Shown one piece after another: positions 1-7,859 of a stretch of 64,000 bases of DNA. The notes beneath the pieces were generated by a model that searched no databases, was not told where the DNA came from, and saw only the letters and a list, made by a program, of their open reading frames with translations. The stretch spans positions 1-64,000 of the forward strand of contig NZ_VLTK01000014.1 of NCBI RefSeq assembly GCF_007558825.1. The letters are read 5' to 3'. Position numbers and translations under genes: made by a program. The stretch comes from Brevibacterium aurantiacum (GTDB lineage Bacteria > Actinomycetota > Actinomycetes > Actinomycetales > Brevibacteriaceae). Within the stretch, counting starts at the first letter, position 1, and every line of letters starts with the position of its first letter.

Positions 1-2
1 GC

Positions 3-356
3 ATGGAAATCATCGAAAACGACCCGACGACAGGCGCACCTGTCCGCTTGAACGGCGTTTATGAACGCGACGAGACCGGTCAGGCCGACTACATCATCGA
101 TTTGCTGGAAGTCTTCGATAGCGAGGGGGTGGATAGCGCGTTTGTTTTCCTCTTCGCACTCGACAACCTACCCCACCGCCCCGATGGTGACCCCCACGAG
201 GATCTGGACCTGGCAAGCCTCAGTATCGTCAAAGTCCTCGACGGCCACAACGGAACCGCCTTTCCGCAGATGCCCTGGGAACCAAAAGCTGCCTTTACCG
301 CGATCGCCGAATTCTATGCGCGGTGCTGCCCAAGCCGGCATGAGAAGAGCGACTGA
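3..356 (+). CDS. C-terminal part of a hypothetical protein (possible TIM-barrel / 'abortive infection protein' type)
   Basis: The reading frame is open to the left edge, so the ATG at base 3 may be internal and the gene probably begins upstream of the window. The 117 visible residues include YIIDLLEVFDSEGVDSAFVF, then DLASLSIVKVLDG and WEPKAAFTAIAEFYAR. This pattern recalls the C-terminal end of actinobacterial TIM-barrel, glycoside-hydrolase-like proteins often annotated as abortive infection proteins, in which a WEPK-AF-A motif closes the domain. The similarity is from memory and weak. No signal or membrane segment is visible in this part. Confidence 0.4.
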   Translation: MEIIENDPTTGAPVRLNGVYERDETGQADYIIDLLEVFDSEGVDSAFVFLFALDNLPHRPDGDPHEDLDLASLSIVKVLDGHNGTAFPQMPWEPKAAFTAIAEFYARCCPSRHEKSD

Positions 357-429
357 GGTCACGGTCATTAGTTGCCCATCTCGCGCCTTGTATCCGATGG
401 GTCTTGAGACATCTTGGGTACGAGGCACA

Positions 430-452
430 ATCAGGTCGGGGCCAGACCTGAT
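430..452. repeat. 8-bp inverted repeat, possible terminator
   Basis: ATCAGGTC and GACCTGAT form a perfect 8-bp stem with a 7-base GGGGCCA loop, about 75 bases after the stop of the first gene. No T-run follows, so it may be a weak actinobacterial terminator or a protein-binding site. The rest of 357-551 shows no gene. Confidence 0.35.
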
Positions 453-551
453 AGGCGCCACGGCGCTATGCCGGGTACTAAGCAAAGGCTGTCACTCTAG
501 TGGAGTGTGAGACTCGACTTACACGCCGCAAAGTGGATATGGGCCGAAGGC

Positions 552-1418
552 TTAATCGTCTTCAATCTTCTTCCACGGTGCGTTGGTGTCAGCTAGCGTG
601 TCCAGCACGAACTGGCACCATAGGCGCGCTCCGTTTACAGCGAGCCGTGCGTGGCGTCGATTGAGGCCGGAGGGAGGTGCGTCTCGGCCGTGGCCGGTAC
701 CATGAGTGTTACGCAGTTCAGCTATTCCACCGGAAATAGCAAGAGCTCCTCCGAGGATTTTGCGAATAGAGTGCTGGTTGTCAGCTGCGGTCTGCTTGGG
801 GTGAATACTTAGCGCATCGCTTGCCATTCCGGCCAATTTGGGCAGGTCGTCATTCTTGTCGAAGTTTTTGCCCCGCTCACGTAAGACGATTTTGGCTGTG
901 CTTTCGACGAGCTCCTTGGCTGAACCAATAGCCAGTGCGGGGTCATTTCGAACTGGAGCCTCCTCGATCCGGCGCAGGTGCTCGAAAATCACCTCTGCCG
1001 ATCTAAGGTCGCCGAGATACTCATGATCGAGATTGACAGTCTCCCCGCCCGTTATGTGACCCTCATCATGAAGAGTGTAGTTGTCTCTAGCGAACAGTTT
1101 CCTGAGGCGGGCAATGTGAGCTGAAGTGTCCCAATCCGGAGCCCACGGGTGGTCGAACAGAGGTCTGAGCGCGACTTCGAATACCCTGACGGCACGAGCG
1201 ACTTGACTGGGCGAGGTCCAGTCAACTTGGTCTAGATACCCTTGGAAACGTGTGACGCGCTGACCCCCATTGCCTGCTGGCAGCAGATCCTTCGGTGCCT
1301 CTGGAAATAGCTCGTCCATCCACATCTCGTCAATATCGCGTAACACTGTGTCGCTCATGTGGTCCCGCACGGCCTCTCGGGTCCGAAGGCCGACTAGTTC
1401 ACGAGCAGTCGTTCTCAC
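552..1418 (-). CDS. Abortive infection family protein (Abi_C-like C-terminal domain)
   Basis: A 288-residue protein when read from the GTG at 1418, which has GGAG eight bases upstream; the frame extends further upstream to 1481 without a better start. The second half matches the Abi_C (abortive infection C-terminus) pattern: ALAIGSAKELVESTAKIVL near the middle, then ISGGIAELRNTHGTGHGR and a final helix RHARLAVNGARLWCQFVLDT. The LRN-x-HG-x-GHG segment is the conserved core of this family and resembles the Arg/His RNase motif of HEPN domains. Such proteins are usually linked to phage defence. The gene is divergent from another HEPN-like gene (1580-2284) with a palindrome in the shared upstream region. 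Function in this strain is inferred from family only. Confidence 0.65.
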   Translation of the reverse strand: MRTTARELVGLRTREAVRDHMSDTVLRDIDEMWMDELFPEAPKDLLPAGNGGQRVTRFQGYLDQVDWTSPSQVARAVRVFEVALRPLFDHPWAPDWDTSAHIARLRKLFARDNYTLHDEGHITGGETVNLDHEYLGDLRSAEVIFEHLRRIEEAPVRNDPALAIGSAKELVESTAKIVLRERGKNFDKNDDLPKLAGMASDALSIHPKQTAADNQHSIRKILGGALAISGGIAELRNTHGTGHGRDAPPSGLNRRHARLAVNGARLWCQFVLDTLADTNAPWKKIEDD

Positions 1419-1538
1419 TTGATATTCTCCGCTGCAAATTCGGCGAACAGGCTGTCTGGCGTAAATAGGCTGTCCGAACAAGTTTTCCCACGCAGTCCCT
1501 TACCGGGTAACCAAAACCAGGCTGAAGCAGGGGGTTGC

Positions 1539-1554
1539 GTTTACTGTTGTAAAC
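1539..1554. promoter_or_regulatory. Palindrome between two divergent defence-type genes
   Basis: GTTTAC-TGTT-GTAAAC is a perfect 6-bp inverted repeat in the 161-base interval between the divergent Abi_C-like and TIGR02391 genes, 25 bases before the latter's start. Its position suits an operator for either promoter. No regulator gene is adjacent, so it may bind one of the flanking products or a distant regulator. Confidence 0.35.
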
Positions 1555-1579
1555 AAAGTTATCCGAGTTGAAAGGTGAT

Positions 1580-2284
1580 ATGCGAATGGCACTGCCGAAA
1601 ATCGCCCGCAGCCATGGTACGAAAACGGTCGTAGTAGTCCAGAATGAAGGTACCGAGGATGAAATTAGCACCGAAACTGAGGCCATGATCCAGGCGGAAA
1701 GCGGGTTCTTTGACGTTGCAACGCCGATCTACGAAGGCGATATTGTAGAAATTCCCGATCCGCGGGGTGGTATTGATCGGCGTCTCGCGGCCGAGGTGCA
1801 CGTCAACGACTACGGTCCCAAGGGACTACACCATACACAGGTGAAGTGGGGCAAGGCGTCGGCCGCACGCACGGCACCTGTTCGCCGACTATCGATTGAG
1901 CAGTTTCACCCAGCAGTGGCGCAAGCCGCAAGCGCGCTCTTCGTCGACGGTCACTACTCGAATGCGGTCTACGAGGCATTCAAGTCACTTGAGGTGCGTG
2001 TCCGACAGCTTGTTGGCACCGATGAGTCTGGCTCAAAACTTATGGGCAGAGCTTTCAGTGGCAAAGAGCCGAAATTGTCCGTTGCTAAGTCAACTGGTAG
2101 GAGCGGCGAGGACGAACAAGAGGGCTTCCAGTCAATCTTCCGAGGCGTGATGCTTGCAGTACGGAACCCGAAGGCCCATGAACTGGTACAGGACGAAGAC
2201 CCTCAGCATGCGCTGGAATACCTAGGCCTGGCGAGCTTGCTTCATCGTCAGCTAGACGCGGCAGAGGCAGCTCAGCAGTCCTGA
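1580..2284 (+). CDS. TIGR02391 (Ymh) family HEPN-like protein
   Basis: A 234-residue protein from the ATG at 1580, with AAAGG five bases upstream; the ATG at 1586 is an alternative. An N-terminal region of about 100 residues of unknown role precedes the TIGR02391/PF09509 domain: FHPAVAQAASALFVDGHYSN, AVYEAFKSLEVRVRQL, LMGRAF and EGFQSIFRGVMLAVRNPKAH, ending in LEYLGLASLLHRQLD. R195-N-P-K-A-H200 fits the R-x4-6-H motif of HEPN RNases. Members are common in phage-defence and mobile regions. It lies divergent to an Abi_C-like gene and close to a recombinase gene, which supports a defence or mobile-element role. RNase activity is inferred, not shown. Confidence 0.7.
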   Translation: MRMALPKIARSHGTKTVVVVQNEGTEDEISTETEAMIQAESGFFDVATPIYEGDIVEIPDPRGGIDRRLAAEVHVNDYGPKGLHHTQVKWGKASAARTAPVRRLSIEQFHPAVAQAASALFVDGHYSNAVYEAFKSLEVRVRQLVGTDESGSKLMGRAFSGKEPKLSVAKSTGRSGEDEQEGFQSIFRGVMLAVRNPKAHELVQDEDPQHALEYLGLASLLHRQLDAAEAAQQS

Positions 2285-2577
2285 CCTTGGGGCAACATGA
2301 GTTGACGTTTCTGATTGGGCTCTCACTTTTCTGCAGTCAGTGGTTTAGAAACTCTCAGTTTGACCCTATTACCTCTCGGCGGACGGCGGATCGTATCGGC
2401 TGCGATCAGGCTCCCAGTCGTCAGGGGGCGTTACCGTGGATCGGTCAGACCGCGACGTAAATTCCACAAGTGTTTCGTAACCCTAGGGATAAGAGACGTC
2501 TCATCAATGCACCGATTTTGAGCTTTCGGACCGAGCCGAGTTCCGCGAATTTTCAGCCTTGTTGGCCAGGAGAGGAA

Positions 2578-2642
2578 TTCTTATAACTATGTCTTGTAAC
2601 CTGAGTGGTGAATCGGTGTACTGACCGTTAGTTATAAGACAC
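2578..2642. repeat. Putative res / recombination site upstream of serine recombinase
   Basis: Three copies of a TGTCTTATAAC-like motif lie just upstream of the recombinase start: TTCTTATAACTA at 2578-2589, TGTCTTGTAAC in direct orientation from 2590, and an inverted copy ending at 2642. CTTATAACTA (2580-2589) and TAGTTATAAG (2629-2638) are perfectly inverted. This is the usual layout of a resolvase binding site that also controls the recombinase promoter. The preceding stretch, 2285-2577, shows no gene. Confidence 0.55.
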
Positions 2643-2656
2643 ATTGGAGCACTCCC

Positions 2657-3238
2657 ATGGCAAAACTGATCGGATACGCTCGCGTATCAACTCGTGACCA
2701 ATCTACCGACCGGCAGCAAACTGATCTCCTCGCTTCCGGCGTCCGCCGCGATGACCTCTACATCGACCGCGGAGTCTCGGGAGCGCGAGCTTCACGACCT
2801 GAGTTCGATCGAGCACTCGCGGCGCTCATAGATGGTGACACTCTTGTCATCACCACGCTCGATCGCTTAGGCCGCTCGACGCAGAATATGCTGGCCTTCG
2901 CCGAGGAACTCCGAGCTCGTGGCGCCGGCTTGCGGGTACTTAACCTCGGCGGCGGCGACGTGGACACTGCGACGCCGATGGGGTCGATGCTGTTTACGAT
3001 CATGGCCGCCTTGGCGCAAATGGAACATGAGATCAAACGTGAACGAATCACTGACTCCATCAAGAAGCGCCGCGATGCCGGCCTTGACCTCGGGGGCCGA
3101 CCGCGCCGGGTTACCGACAGCCAGATCCGCAATGCGATTCGATTGGTCGACGGTGGTGAACCGGCTGCCCAGGCGGCGCGGGATCTCGGAATGTCCAGGG
3201 CAACTTTCTACCGACGGGCACGCTCGCTCGCCGAATAG
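2657..3238 (+). CDS. Serine recombinase / resolvase-invertase family
   Basis: A 193-residue small serine recombinase. The catalytic N-terminus reads LIGYARVSTRDQSTDRQ, with the nucleophilic Ser in ARVST, followed by an active-site Arg region YIDRGVSGARASRPEFDRAL and the LDRLGRSTQNML motif. The long E-helix (MAALAQMEHEIKRERI) precedes a C-terminal helix-turn-helix (AAQAARDLGMSRATFYRRAR). Length and order match Tn3-type resolvases and DNA invertases. A res-like repeat array lies 15-80 bases upstream. No transposase gene is beside it, so it is either a remnant of a transposon or plasmid or a free-standing recombinase of the island. Confidence 0.9.
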   Translation: MAKLIGYARVSTRDQSTDRQQTDLLASGVRRDDLYIDRGVSGARASRPEFDRALAALIDGDTLVITTLDRLGRSTQNMLAFAEELRARGAGLRVLNLGGGDVDTATPMGSMLFTIMAALAQMEHEIKRERITDSIKKRRDAGLDLGGRPRRVTDSQIRNAIRLVDGGEPAAQAARDLGMSRATFYRRARSLAE

Positions 3239-3250
3239 CCGGAAGACTCA

Positions 3251-3391
3251 TTGTTCTCATCTGGCGGTGTGGCTGCCTTCGCTACGGACTTCATCGCCAC
3301 AGGCAGAGGTGGTTACGCTGGCGTAGCCGCTTGGGTGCCAATCGGCGGTGTGATGTTCTCCCTCGGTGTTCACTTCGATTCGAAGCGGTAG
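3251..3391 (+). CDS. Possible 46-residue membrane peptide after the recombinase
   Basis: A short frame after the recombinase, from TTG at 3251 to TAG at 3391, encodes a glycine- and alanine-rich hydrophobic peptide (AGVAAWVPIGGVMFSLGV near its end, then a basic tail DSKR). The frame is closed immediately upstream by a stop. No clear ribosome site was found, so it could be the 3' remnant of a membrane-protein gene rather than a functional one. Confidence 0.2.
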   Translation: MFSSGGVAAFATDFIATGRGGYAGVAAWVPIGGVMFSLGVHFDSKR

Positions 3392-3408
3392 TTATTTCAG
3401 TGATGCTC

Positions 3409-4284
3409 TCAGACGAGATTCACTGAGTTGTTGCGGCTGAACGACTCTTCTCCTTCGTTCCACTCCAACTCATACTTTAGTTTCCTCGGGCTTCCCATAG
3501 TCAGGTCGTATCGAAAATCGATTGAGTCGCCGGGATACAGTGTCCTGGCTTCGTCTGAGAGGTCGTGCCAGAGCACGCCGTCTACCGACTCCCCTTCTTC
3601 GTAGGGAAGGAGTTTCACGCGGAAATTTTCGGCATCCTCCGTGCCCTTATTTTCGATGCGGAGCGAGTGCTTATTCTGCGTCTTCGGTCTTTGTTTACTG
3701 TCGAACTTAGTGATGGGTTCGTTGATGTGCTGGACTATGGGGTTTGCTCTACCCTTCGGCCCGGCCATGAGAGAGCTGCTTTCGAATTCAGGTACATCCG
3801 AGTCGATGGCATGGTTGATCTGCTCGGCCAGCTCTCCGTGGTCGGCATAAGTTCCATACAGGCCAGCGAAACTCTTCTTGAAATCGTTGAGGATCTGCGC
3901 CTCTTCAAGGTGATCCTGCGGGATGGGGGCTGACGAGAAATAGACGTGTACTTTGATTCCCGCTGCGCGAGCTTCTTCAAGTTCTTCTGCCGTGCCTGAT
4001 ATCGACCGAGGCGTTGCAGATCCTAAGCTGCTCTCGAATAGACCAATAACGATGTCTGCCTTTTCGACGAGCTGCTTGTTAATCACTGCCTGGCCGTCTG
4101 TTGTTCCAGTTTCGTAAGTGGGCACAGCATGCGATTCGTACCGCACGGGCAACAGGATTTGCCCGCTGCTTTCAGCGCGCCGCGCGTTCCATCTGGTGAG
4201 TGCGGTCTCGACCGCATTGCGACTGTCTGCCGTGTCAGATGGGGAGGCTATGAAGACTCGAATCACGGTAGCTGCGAAGGTCAT
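3409..4284 (-). CDS. DUF4062 domain protein with C-terminal beta-sandwich-like region
   Basis: A 291-residue protein. The N-terminus IRVFIASPSDTADSRNAVET followed by ALTRWN is the signature of DUF4062, a TIR-like or NTPase-associated sensor domain often found at the N-terminus of defence proteins; ADIVIGLFESSLGSATP and GTAEELEEARAAGIKVHVYF continue the domain to about residue 165. The C-terminal 100 residues (HSLRIENKGTEDAENFRVKL, then DSIDFRYDL) look like an immunoglobulin- or CARDB-type beta-sandwich instead of the ATPase or TPR usually fused to DUF4062. No membrane segment is visible. Neighbours are a recombinase and unrecognised secreted proteins. A defence role is inferred from family and location. 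Confidence 0.7.
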   Translation of the reverse strand: MTFAATVIRVFIASPSDTADSRNAVETALTRWNARRAESSGQILLPVRYESHAVPTYETGTTDGQAVINKQLVEKADIVIGLFESSLGSATPRSISGTAEELEEARAAGIKVHVYFSSAPIPQDHLEEAQILNDFKKSFAGLYGTYADHGELAEQINHAIDSDVPEFESSSLMAGPKGRANPIVQHINEPITKFDSKQRPKTQNKHSLRIENKGTEDAENFRVKLLPYEEGESVDGVLWHDLSDEARTLYPGDSIDFRYDLTMGSPRKLKYELEWNEGEESFSRNNSVNLV

Positions 4285-4342
4285 GGCTTAAGTATGCCTG
4301 TAGTTGCGTCAAATGGGTATGCCTATTCATCGAATCTGTGCA

Positions 4343-4367
4343 TCGGTAGAGTTCGTAGCTCTACCGA
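4343..4367. repeat. 9-bp inverted repeat in a 239-base intergenic gap
   Basis: TCGGTAGAG and CTCTACCGA form a perfect stem with a TTCGTAG loop between the starts and ends of two minus-strand genes. It could terminate the upstream 6216-4524 transcript or act as an operator for the DUF4062 gene. No T-tract follows on either strand. Confidence 0.35.
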
Positions 4368-4523
4368 GCCGTCGAGAGTGGTACACAGTCGACCCACACT
4401 GCCGACGAACATCCGAGTGTCCGACTGTGCAAACAACAACCGCGAAGGCGCGAAGCCGCAGATTTGCTCGTGAAAGCGAGTTCTGTCTCGTGAGGGGCGC
4501 CCTGGCGGTTGTGGTTCAGTGAT

Positions 4524-4949
4524 CTATCGTGTTGCACTTCGTGCATGGTGGCGTCGTCGAGCGAGTATCCCTCCTAGCCCGATTGCGACTCCGGCAGCAG
4601 TTGCTATCCCTGCCAGCACAGCATTCCGCTGTGAAATATCGCGACATTCTGCAATCCCCTCGGGAAGCGCTTTGCCCGGAGCTGGCTGAATTTGAATGCC
4701 CTGAAGTGCTGTCGGGCAGGCCCACTGCGCTTCATTGTCCTGTACGGTGCCAGGGCCAATGAGGAGGAAAGCTGCAACTACGATCAGCGCGGCCGCCACA
4801 GCTCCCAGGAGTGTGTACATTTTCCATTTTTCACTCCTGAACACGCAGAGAAGAATGAACGTCACTCCGACGAATCCAAGGCAAACGAGTAGGACTAGGA
4901 ACCCCAGCGTGGAAAGCTCGCTATCTGGTGACATGTAGGAAGGGCTCAT
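4524..4949 (-). CDS. Hypothetical membrane protein
   Basis: A 141-residue protein not recognised as a family. Three hydrophobic segments are visible: LGFLVLLVCLGFVGVTFILL near residue 15-37, a second at about 45-65 (LLGAVAAALIVVAAFLLIG), and a third near 110-128 (LAGIATAAGVAIGLGGILA). Between the second and third lies an extracytoplasmic-looking loop with two cysteines (WACPTALQG and AECRDISQ). The C-terminus is basic (ARRRHHARSATR), suggesting a cytoplasmic end. It begins one base after the stop of the Amidase_6 gene, so the two are almost certainly co-transcribed and may act together at the envelope. Confidence 0.6.
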   Translation of the reverse strand: MSPSYMSPDSELSTLGFLVLLVCLGFVGVTFILLCVFRSEKWKMYTLLGAVAAALIVVAAFLLIGPGTVQDNEAQWACPTALQGIQIQPAPGKALPEGIAECRDISQRNAVLAGIATAAGVAIGLGGILARRRHHARSATR

Positions 4950-4950
4950 A

Positions 4951-6216
4951 TCAGTCCATTATCATCGGATACCATTTGATTTTCCGAACTCCCGCCCGGT
5001 ATTGGCGGTTCACCTGGTCACTGAGAGGGATGTTGTAGCGGGGATTGGACTGCTGCGAAATGCGCGGCCACGTCCTGTACTTATCTGTGGTAGATCCGGT
5101 CACAATCATGACGTGATCGATCTTTCCATCTGCGTACTTGTTTGGCCCCCAGTCAGCGAAGATCAGGTCGCCTGGCTTAGTCGACCAAATATCCTTTCGC
5201 TGTTTCTTCCCTGTGAGAGCTACGAACATGTGCAACGAGGAAGCTTGCGACCATGTCCTGGTGGTCTTACCCACAAGGTTTTTCGGGGCCCAAGTGCGTA
5301 AGTCTCGAGGGTTGGCTGACTTTCGGTACTGCCAACCGCCGGCTCGCAGCGATTGAGAAGCGAGGTTGGCACAGTTGTTCTTAAACTTAGGGAAGTTGGT
5401 GCTCATCTTCGTGCTCTTTGACCACTGCTTCGCCTTAGCAACGACCTTCTTCCGGTCGAGTTTGTTCTGATTCACCGACACTTTTCCCTTGTGGAGGTCC
5501 AGTACTGGCGGAATCGTCCACCCTCCGCCGCTGGAACCTTCTACAGGTTTTTCTTCGCTCGCGCCCTCTCCTAAGGGTGCGAGCTCGGTGATGGGGTCTC
5601 CGTCATCAACGACAGTGTCATCCGGGTTCGACTCCGTTTCCGGGCTTGATACCGGAGTCGTGACTGTGGTTTGACTGTCTTCATCATCGAAGTAGTCATC
5701 GGGTAGGAGAGCATCTTCAATGATGACCCACGCGGCTGAAGAATTGGCACGCGTCAGGACAACCTTCCGAAACTCTGTCGAGAACGGTTCGTCAGCGATG
5801 CCTGCTTCATCAACCACCGACCACGTAGTCAGCACTGATGAAACGAGCTCGATTCTGTTGCTTGATTCCGTGACCTCTACAGGAGTTTGTTCAGTGTGTG
5901 TGTCCTTGATGTCGAGGCCCGCGTCTTTCCAGATGTCGACTCGCTCCAGGACTTCGGAACGTTGGAGTAGGGGTTGTTTTGCGCCGGCCTGTCCGCTTTG
6001 CGGAGTGAGCGATATTGTTCCTGGTGCTTTGGTTCCGGTGTCCCATGCTGTGTCAACACCCTTGAGGTAGGTATTGATGGTGGCTTGGGCTTCTGTGTTG
6101 GGCAGCGTGTCATCGGTAGCCGAGGCGGGAGTTGGTGTGCTGGTTGACAGCAGCCCACCGGCGAGCAGCGCGGCGGCAGCTGAACCAGCCACGCCCGAGA
6201 GAAGTCGAGATTTCAT
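4951..6216 (-). CDS. Secreted protein with Amidase_6 (CHAP-like cysteine) domain
   Basis: A 421-residue exported protein. An N-terminal signal peptide (basic MKSR, hydrophobic AAAALLAGGLL, Ala-rich end) is followed by a region of about 180 residues and a Ser/Glu/Pro linker. The C-terminal part from about residue 250 matches the putative amidase domain PF12671: VVAKAKQWSK, then NNCANLASQSLRAGGWQYRK with the candidate catalytic Cys, PGDLIFADWGPN, and KIDHVMIVTGSTTDK with the candidate His. The usual family motif is C-T-N-F-x-S-Q; here it reads C-A-N-L-A-S-Q. Such domains are thought to cut amide or peptide bonds, probably in the cell wall. It is followed at once by a small membrane protein gene. 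Confidence 0.75.
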   Translation of the reverse strand: MKSRLLSGVAGSAAAALLAGGLLSTSTPTPASATDDTLPNTEAQATINTYLKGVDTAWDTGTKAPGTISLTPQSGQAGAKQPLLQRSEVLERVDIWKDAGLDIKDTHTEQTPVEVTESSNRIELVSSVLTTWSVVDEAGIADEPFSTEFRKVVLTRANSSAAWVIIEDALLPDDYFDDEDSQTTVTTPVSSPETESNPDDTVVDDGDPITELAPLGEGASEEKPVEGSSGGGWTIPPVLDLHKGKVSVNQNKLDRKKVVAKAKQWSKSTKMSTNFPKFKNNCANLASQSLRAGGWQYRKSANPRDLRTWAPKNLVGKTTRTWSQASSLHMFVALTGKKQRKDIWSTKPGDLIFADWGPNKYADGKIDHVMIVTGSTTDKYRTWPRISQQSNPRYNIPLSDQVNRQYRAGVRKIKWYPMIMD

Positions 6217-6396
6217 ATCACCTTCAAAGTTTAATTGGAAAGGACGACTAGTGTCGTCCAGGTTGAATCATAAGCTATCTAGAGTGATATTTTTGCGCTC
6301 TTGTCGGGCCAGCTGAACGCGAGGACGCGGTAAACTGATACGGACCGGATGCGCGGGGCACTACTCGCAACCCAACATCACGAGGGCTACCGAAGC

Positions 6397-6525
6397 ATGA
6401 GTGCATTCATCGCGGCCGCCGTCATGGCCGAAGTTCAGCGCCTCGAAACGACATACAACGGGGGCCAGCCGTTCCCGCAGGTGTCCGCAAAAGGTGGGCA
6501 GCTCGGCCGGCCGATGGGGGAGTGA
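6397..6525 (+). CDS. 42-residue hypothetical protein, first gene of a two-gene cassette
   Basis: Short ORF from ATG 6397, with AGGG about ten bases upstream, to TGA 6523-6525. The peptide starts MSAFIAAAVMAEVQRLETTY and ends GGQLGRPMGE. The stop lies two bases before the start of the next gene, whose ribosome site (GGGGAG) is inside this ORF, so translation is probably coupled. No family is recognised; the N-terminal 17 residues could form an amphipathic helix. Confidence 0.45.
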   Translation: MSAFIAAAVMAEVQRLETTYNGGQPFPQVSAKGGQLGRPMGE

Positions 6526-6527
6526 CG

Positions 6528-7487
6528 ATGCTCTACGACGATAATGACAGGCTCATGCTCGGGATGCAGAGCACCTTCACACAGTGGCGCACGGCATGGA
6601 GCAACGCCTATACGGCATGGGCTGCCCCGGAATCTCGTCGGGGCAAGCCCGTTAAGAGGCCGCAATTTGTAGGGATGAGCCAGCCAATGCGGACTGACGG
6701 CAGCGCAGCCCCAGAAGGATATGCGCACTACTTCGCGGACCCAGAAGGCGCAGAAGAGCTGGGTGGTCAGGACACGCAGTACTCAACCTCCTCGTCACTC
6801 GACTGCGCGCCCCTCGATTTCATCAGGATCACGGACCCCCGGTATCTGTACCCGACGCGGAAACAACGAGCACGGTTACACCTTCGCGCGCCGTGGACTG
6901 TTCGCTATCCCGTTCCGATGGGTGGAGTGTATGGCGGGTCGACTGCGTTCGTCGCCAGCTCGGCTGGTCTTATGGCGACAGTGGGAGAACTCGGTCCCGT
7001 CGTAGTACCAGCAGCTCTGGGAATTACTGCGCTCGGGGCTGCACTTGGGTCCGTTCCGAAGTGGAAAGATGGAGCGAGCGTGAGAACGCTAGGAGCCGGC
7101 CATATTATCGAATCAGACGCACTGTGCCTTGCCACAAACGCCTGGCTCACGACTCTCGAAATTCGCCGGCTAGTCGATGACGGAGAACTAGACCTTACAG
7201 CAAGCCAGATGCGCGAAATTCTCTGGGACGCTGCCGACTATCTCAACCGCCATGATCGCAACGTAGCAATCGATTACAGACTTTGGGACCCACTGATTCC
7301 CACTCTCGATGAAGTGCTGACTACGCTCACTGCGCGGCTTGAGTATGAGAGGTCTCCAGGTAGCGCACCAACTGAGGCTCAGACTCAGGCTATTGGCCAG
7401 CAGCAGGCAATGCTCGAACAGAACCTCAATCAACTCACAGTCCAGCTACAAGCCATCGAAGCTACTCAAGACCGGCCAGGTCGCTAG
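6528..7487 (+). CDS. Hypothetical protein with a central hydrophobic region
   Basis: A 319-residue protein of no recognised family. The ATG at 6528 has GGGGAG six bases upstream; a GTG at 6522 overlapping the previous stop is the alternative. The N-terminal third is hydrophilic (WRTAWSNAYTAWAAPESRRG). Residues about 128-180 form a Gly/Ala/Val-rich stretch (FVASSAGLMATVGELGPVVV and PAALGITALGAALGSV) that could be one or two membrane segments. The rest is helical, with an ITALG..SVPKWKDG boundary, and ends in a Gln-rich coiled-coil-like tail (QQQAMLEQNLNQLTVQLQAI). It follows a 42-residue ORF in a tight cassette. Confidence 0.6.
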   Translation: MLYDDNDRLMLGMQSTFTQWRTAWSNAYTAWAAPESRRGKPVKRPQFVGMSQPMRTDGSAAPEGYAHYFADPEGAEELGGQDTQYSTSSSLDCAPLDFIRITDPRYLYPTRKQRARLHLRAPWTVRYPVPMGGVYGGSTAFVASSAGLMATVGELGPVVVPAALGITALGAALGSVPKWKDGASVRTLGAGHIIESDALCLATNAWLTTLEIRRLVDDGELDLTASQMREILWDAADYLNRHDRNVAIDYRLWDPLIPTLDEVLTTLTARLEYERSPGSAPTEAQTQAIGQQQAMLEQNLNQLTVQLQAIEATQDRPGR

Positions 7488-7584
7488 CCGGCACAGGTGA
7501 GGGCACGTGCTCATTTGGGAGAGTGAAGGGCAAGGGGATCGTCGTGCATGATGGCGTGCCGCTAACGTCTATTTTTGCTCCCAC

Positions 7585-7689
7585 CACACATCTGCCGGAG
7601 AGAGCCAAAGGGTCGTGAGTTCTGGCGGCTTGCCGATGACGGTACAAGGTTGCTCTCGACCAGCCGAGAAGACGGCTGCGTCTTCGGCA
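7585..7689 (-). pseudogene. Possible remnant of an IS3-type transposase gene
   Basis: On the minus strand a short frame reads SRLLGWSRATLYRHRQAART, which resembles the N-terminal LGVSRATLYR pattern of IS3-family OrfB transposases. No terminal repeats or DDE core are present. It lies in a 372-base stretch (7488-7859) that otherwise holds no gene. The match is short and may be fortuitous. Confidence 0.25.
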
Positions 7690-7859
7690 GTGCGCCCTTA
7701 AATATGGTCGCCTCTTTGCCAACTCTGGTCCTGCTAATCGCTCATCCTCGAAACTTACCAGGACGTGCCGGGACCATATAGCTCCTGCACCTTCACTGTG
7801 CGATGGAAGGGTGCCGCCAATTATCGCCGAAGCTCACAGGCCCTATTTATGAAGAGTCA

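Noticed and set aside
878-1026. Short plus-strand frames opposite the Abi_C-like gene
   Set aside because: No ribosome site and Ser/Arg-rich shadow composition.
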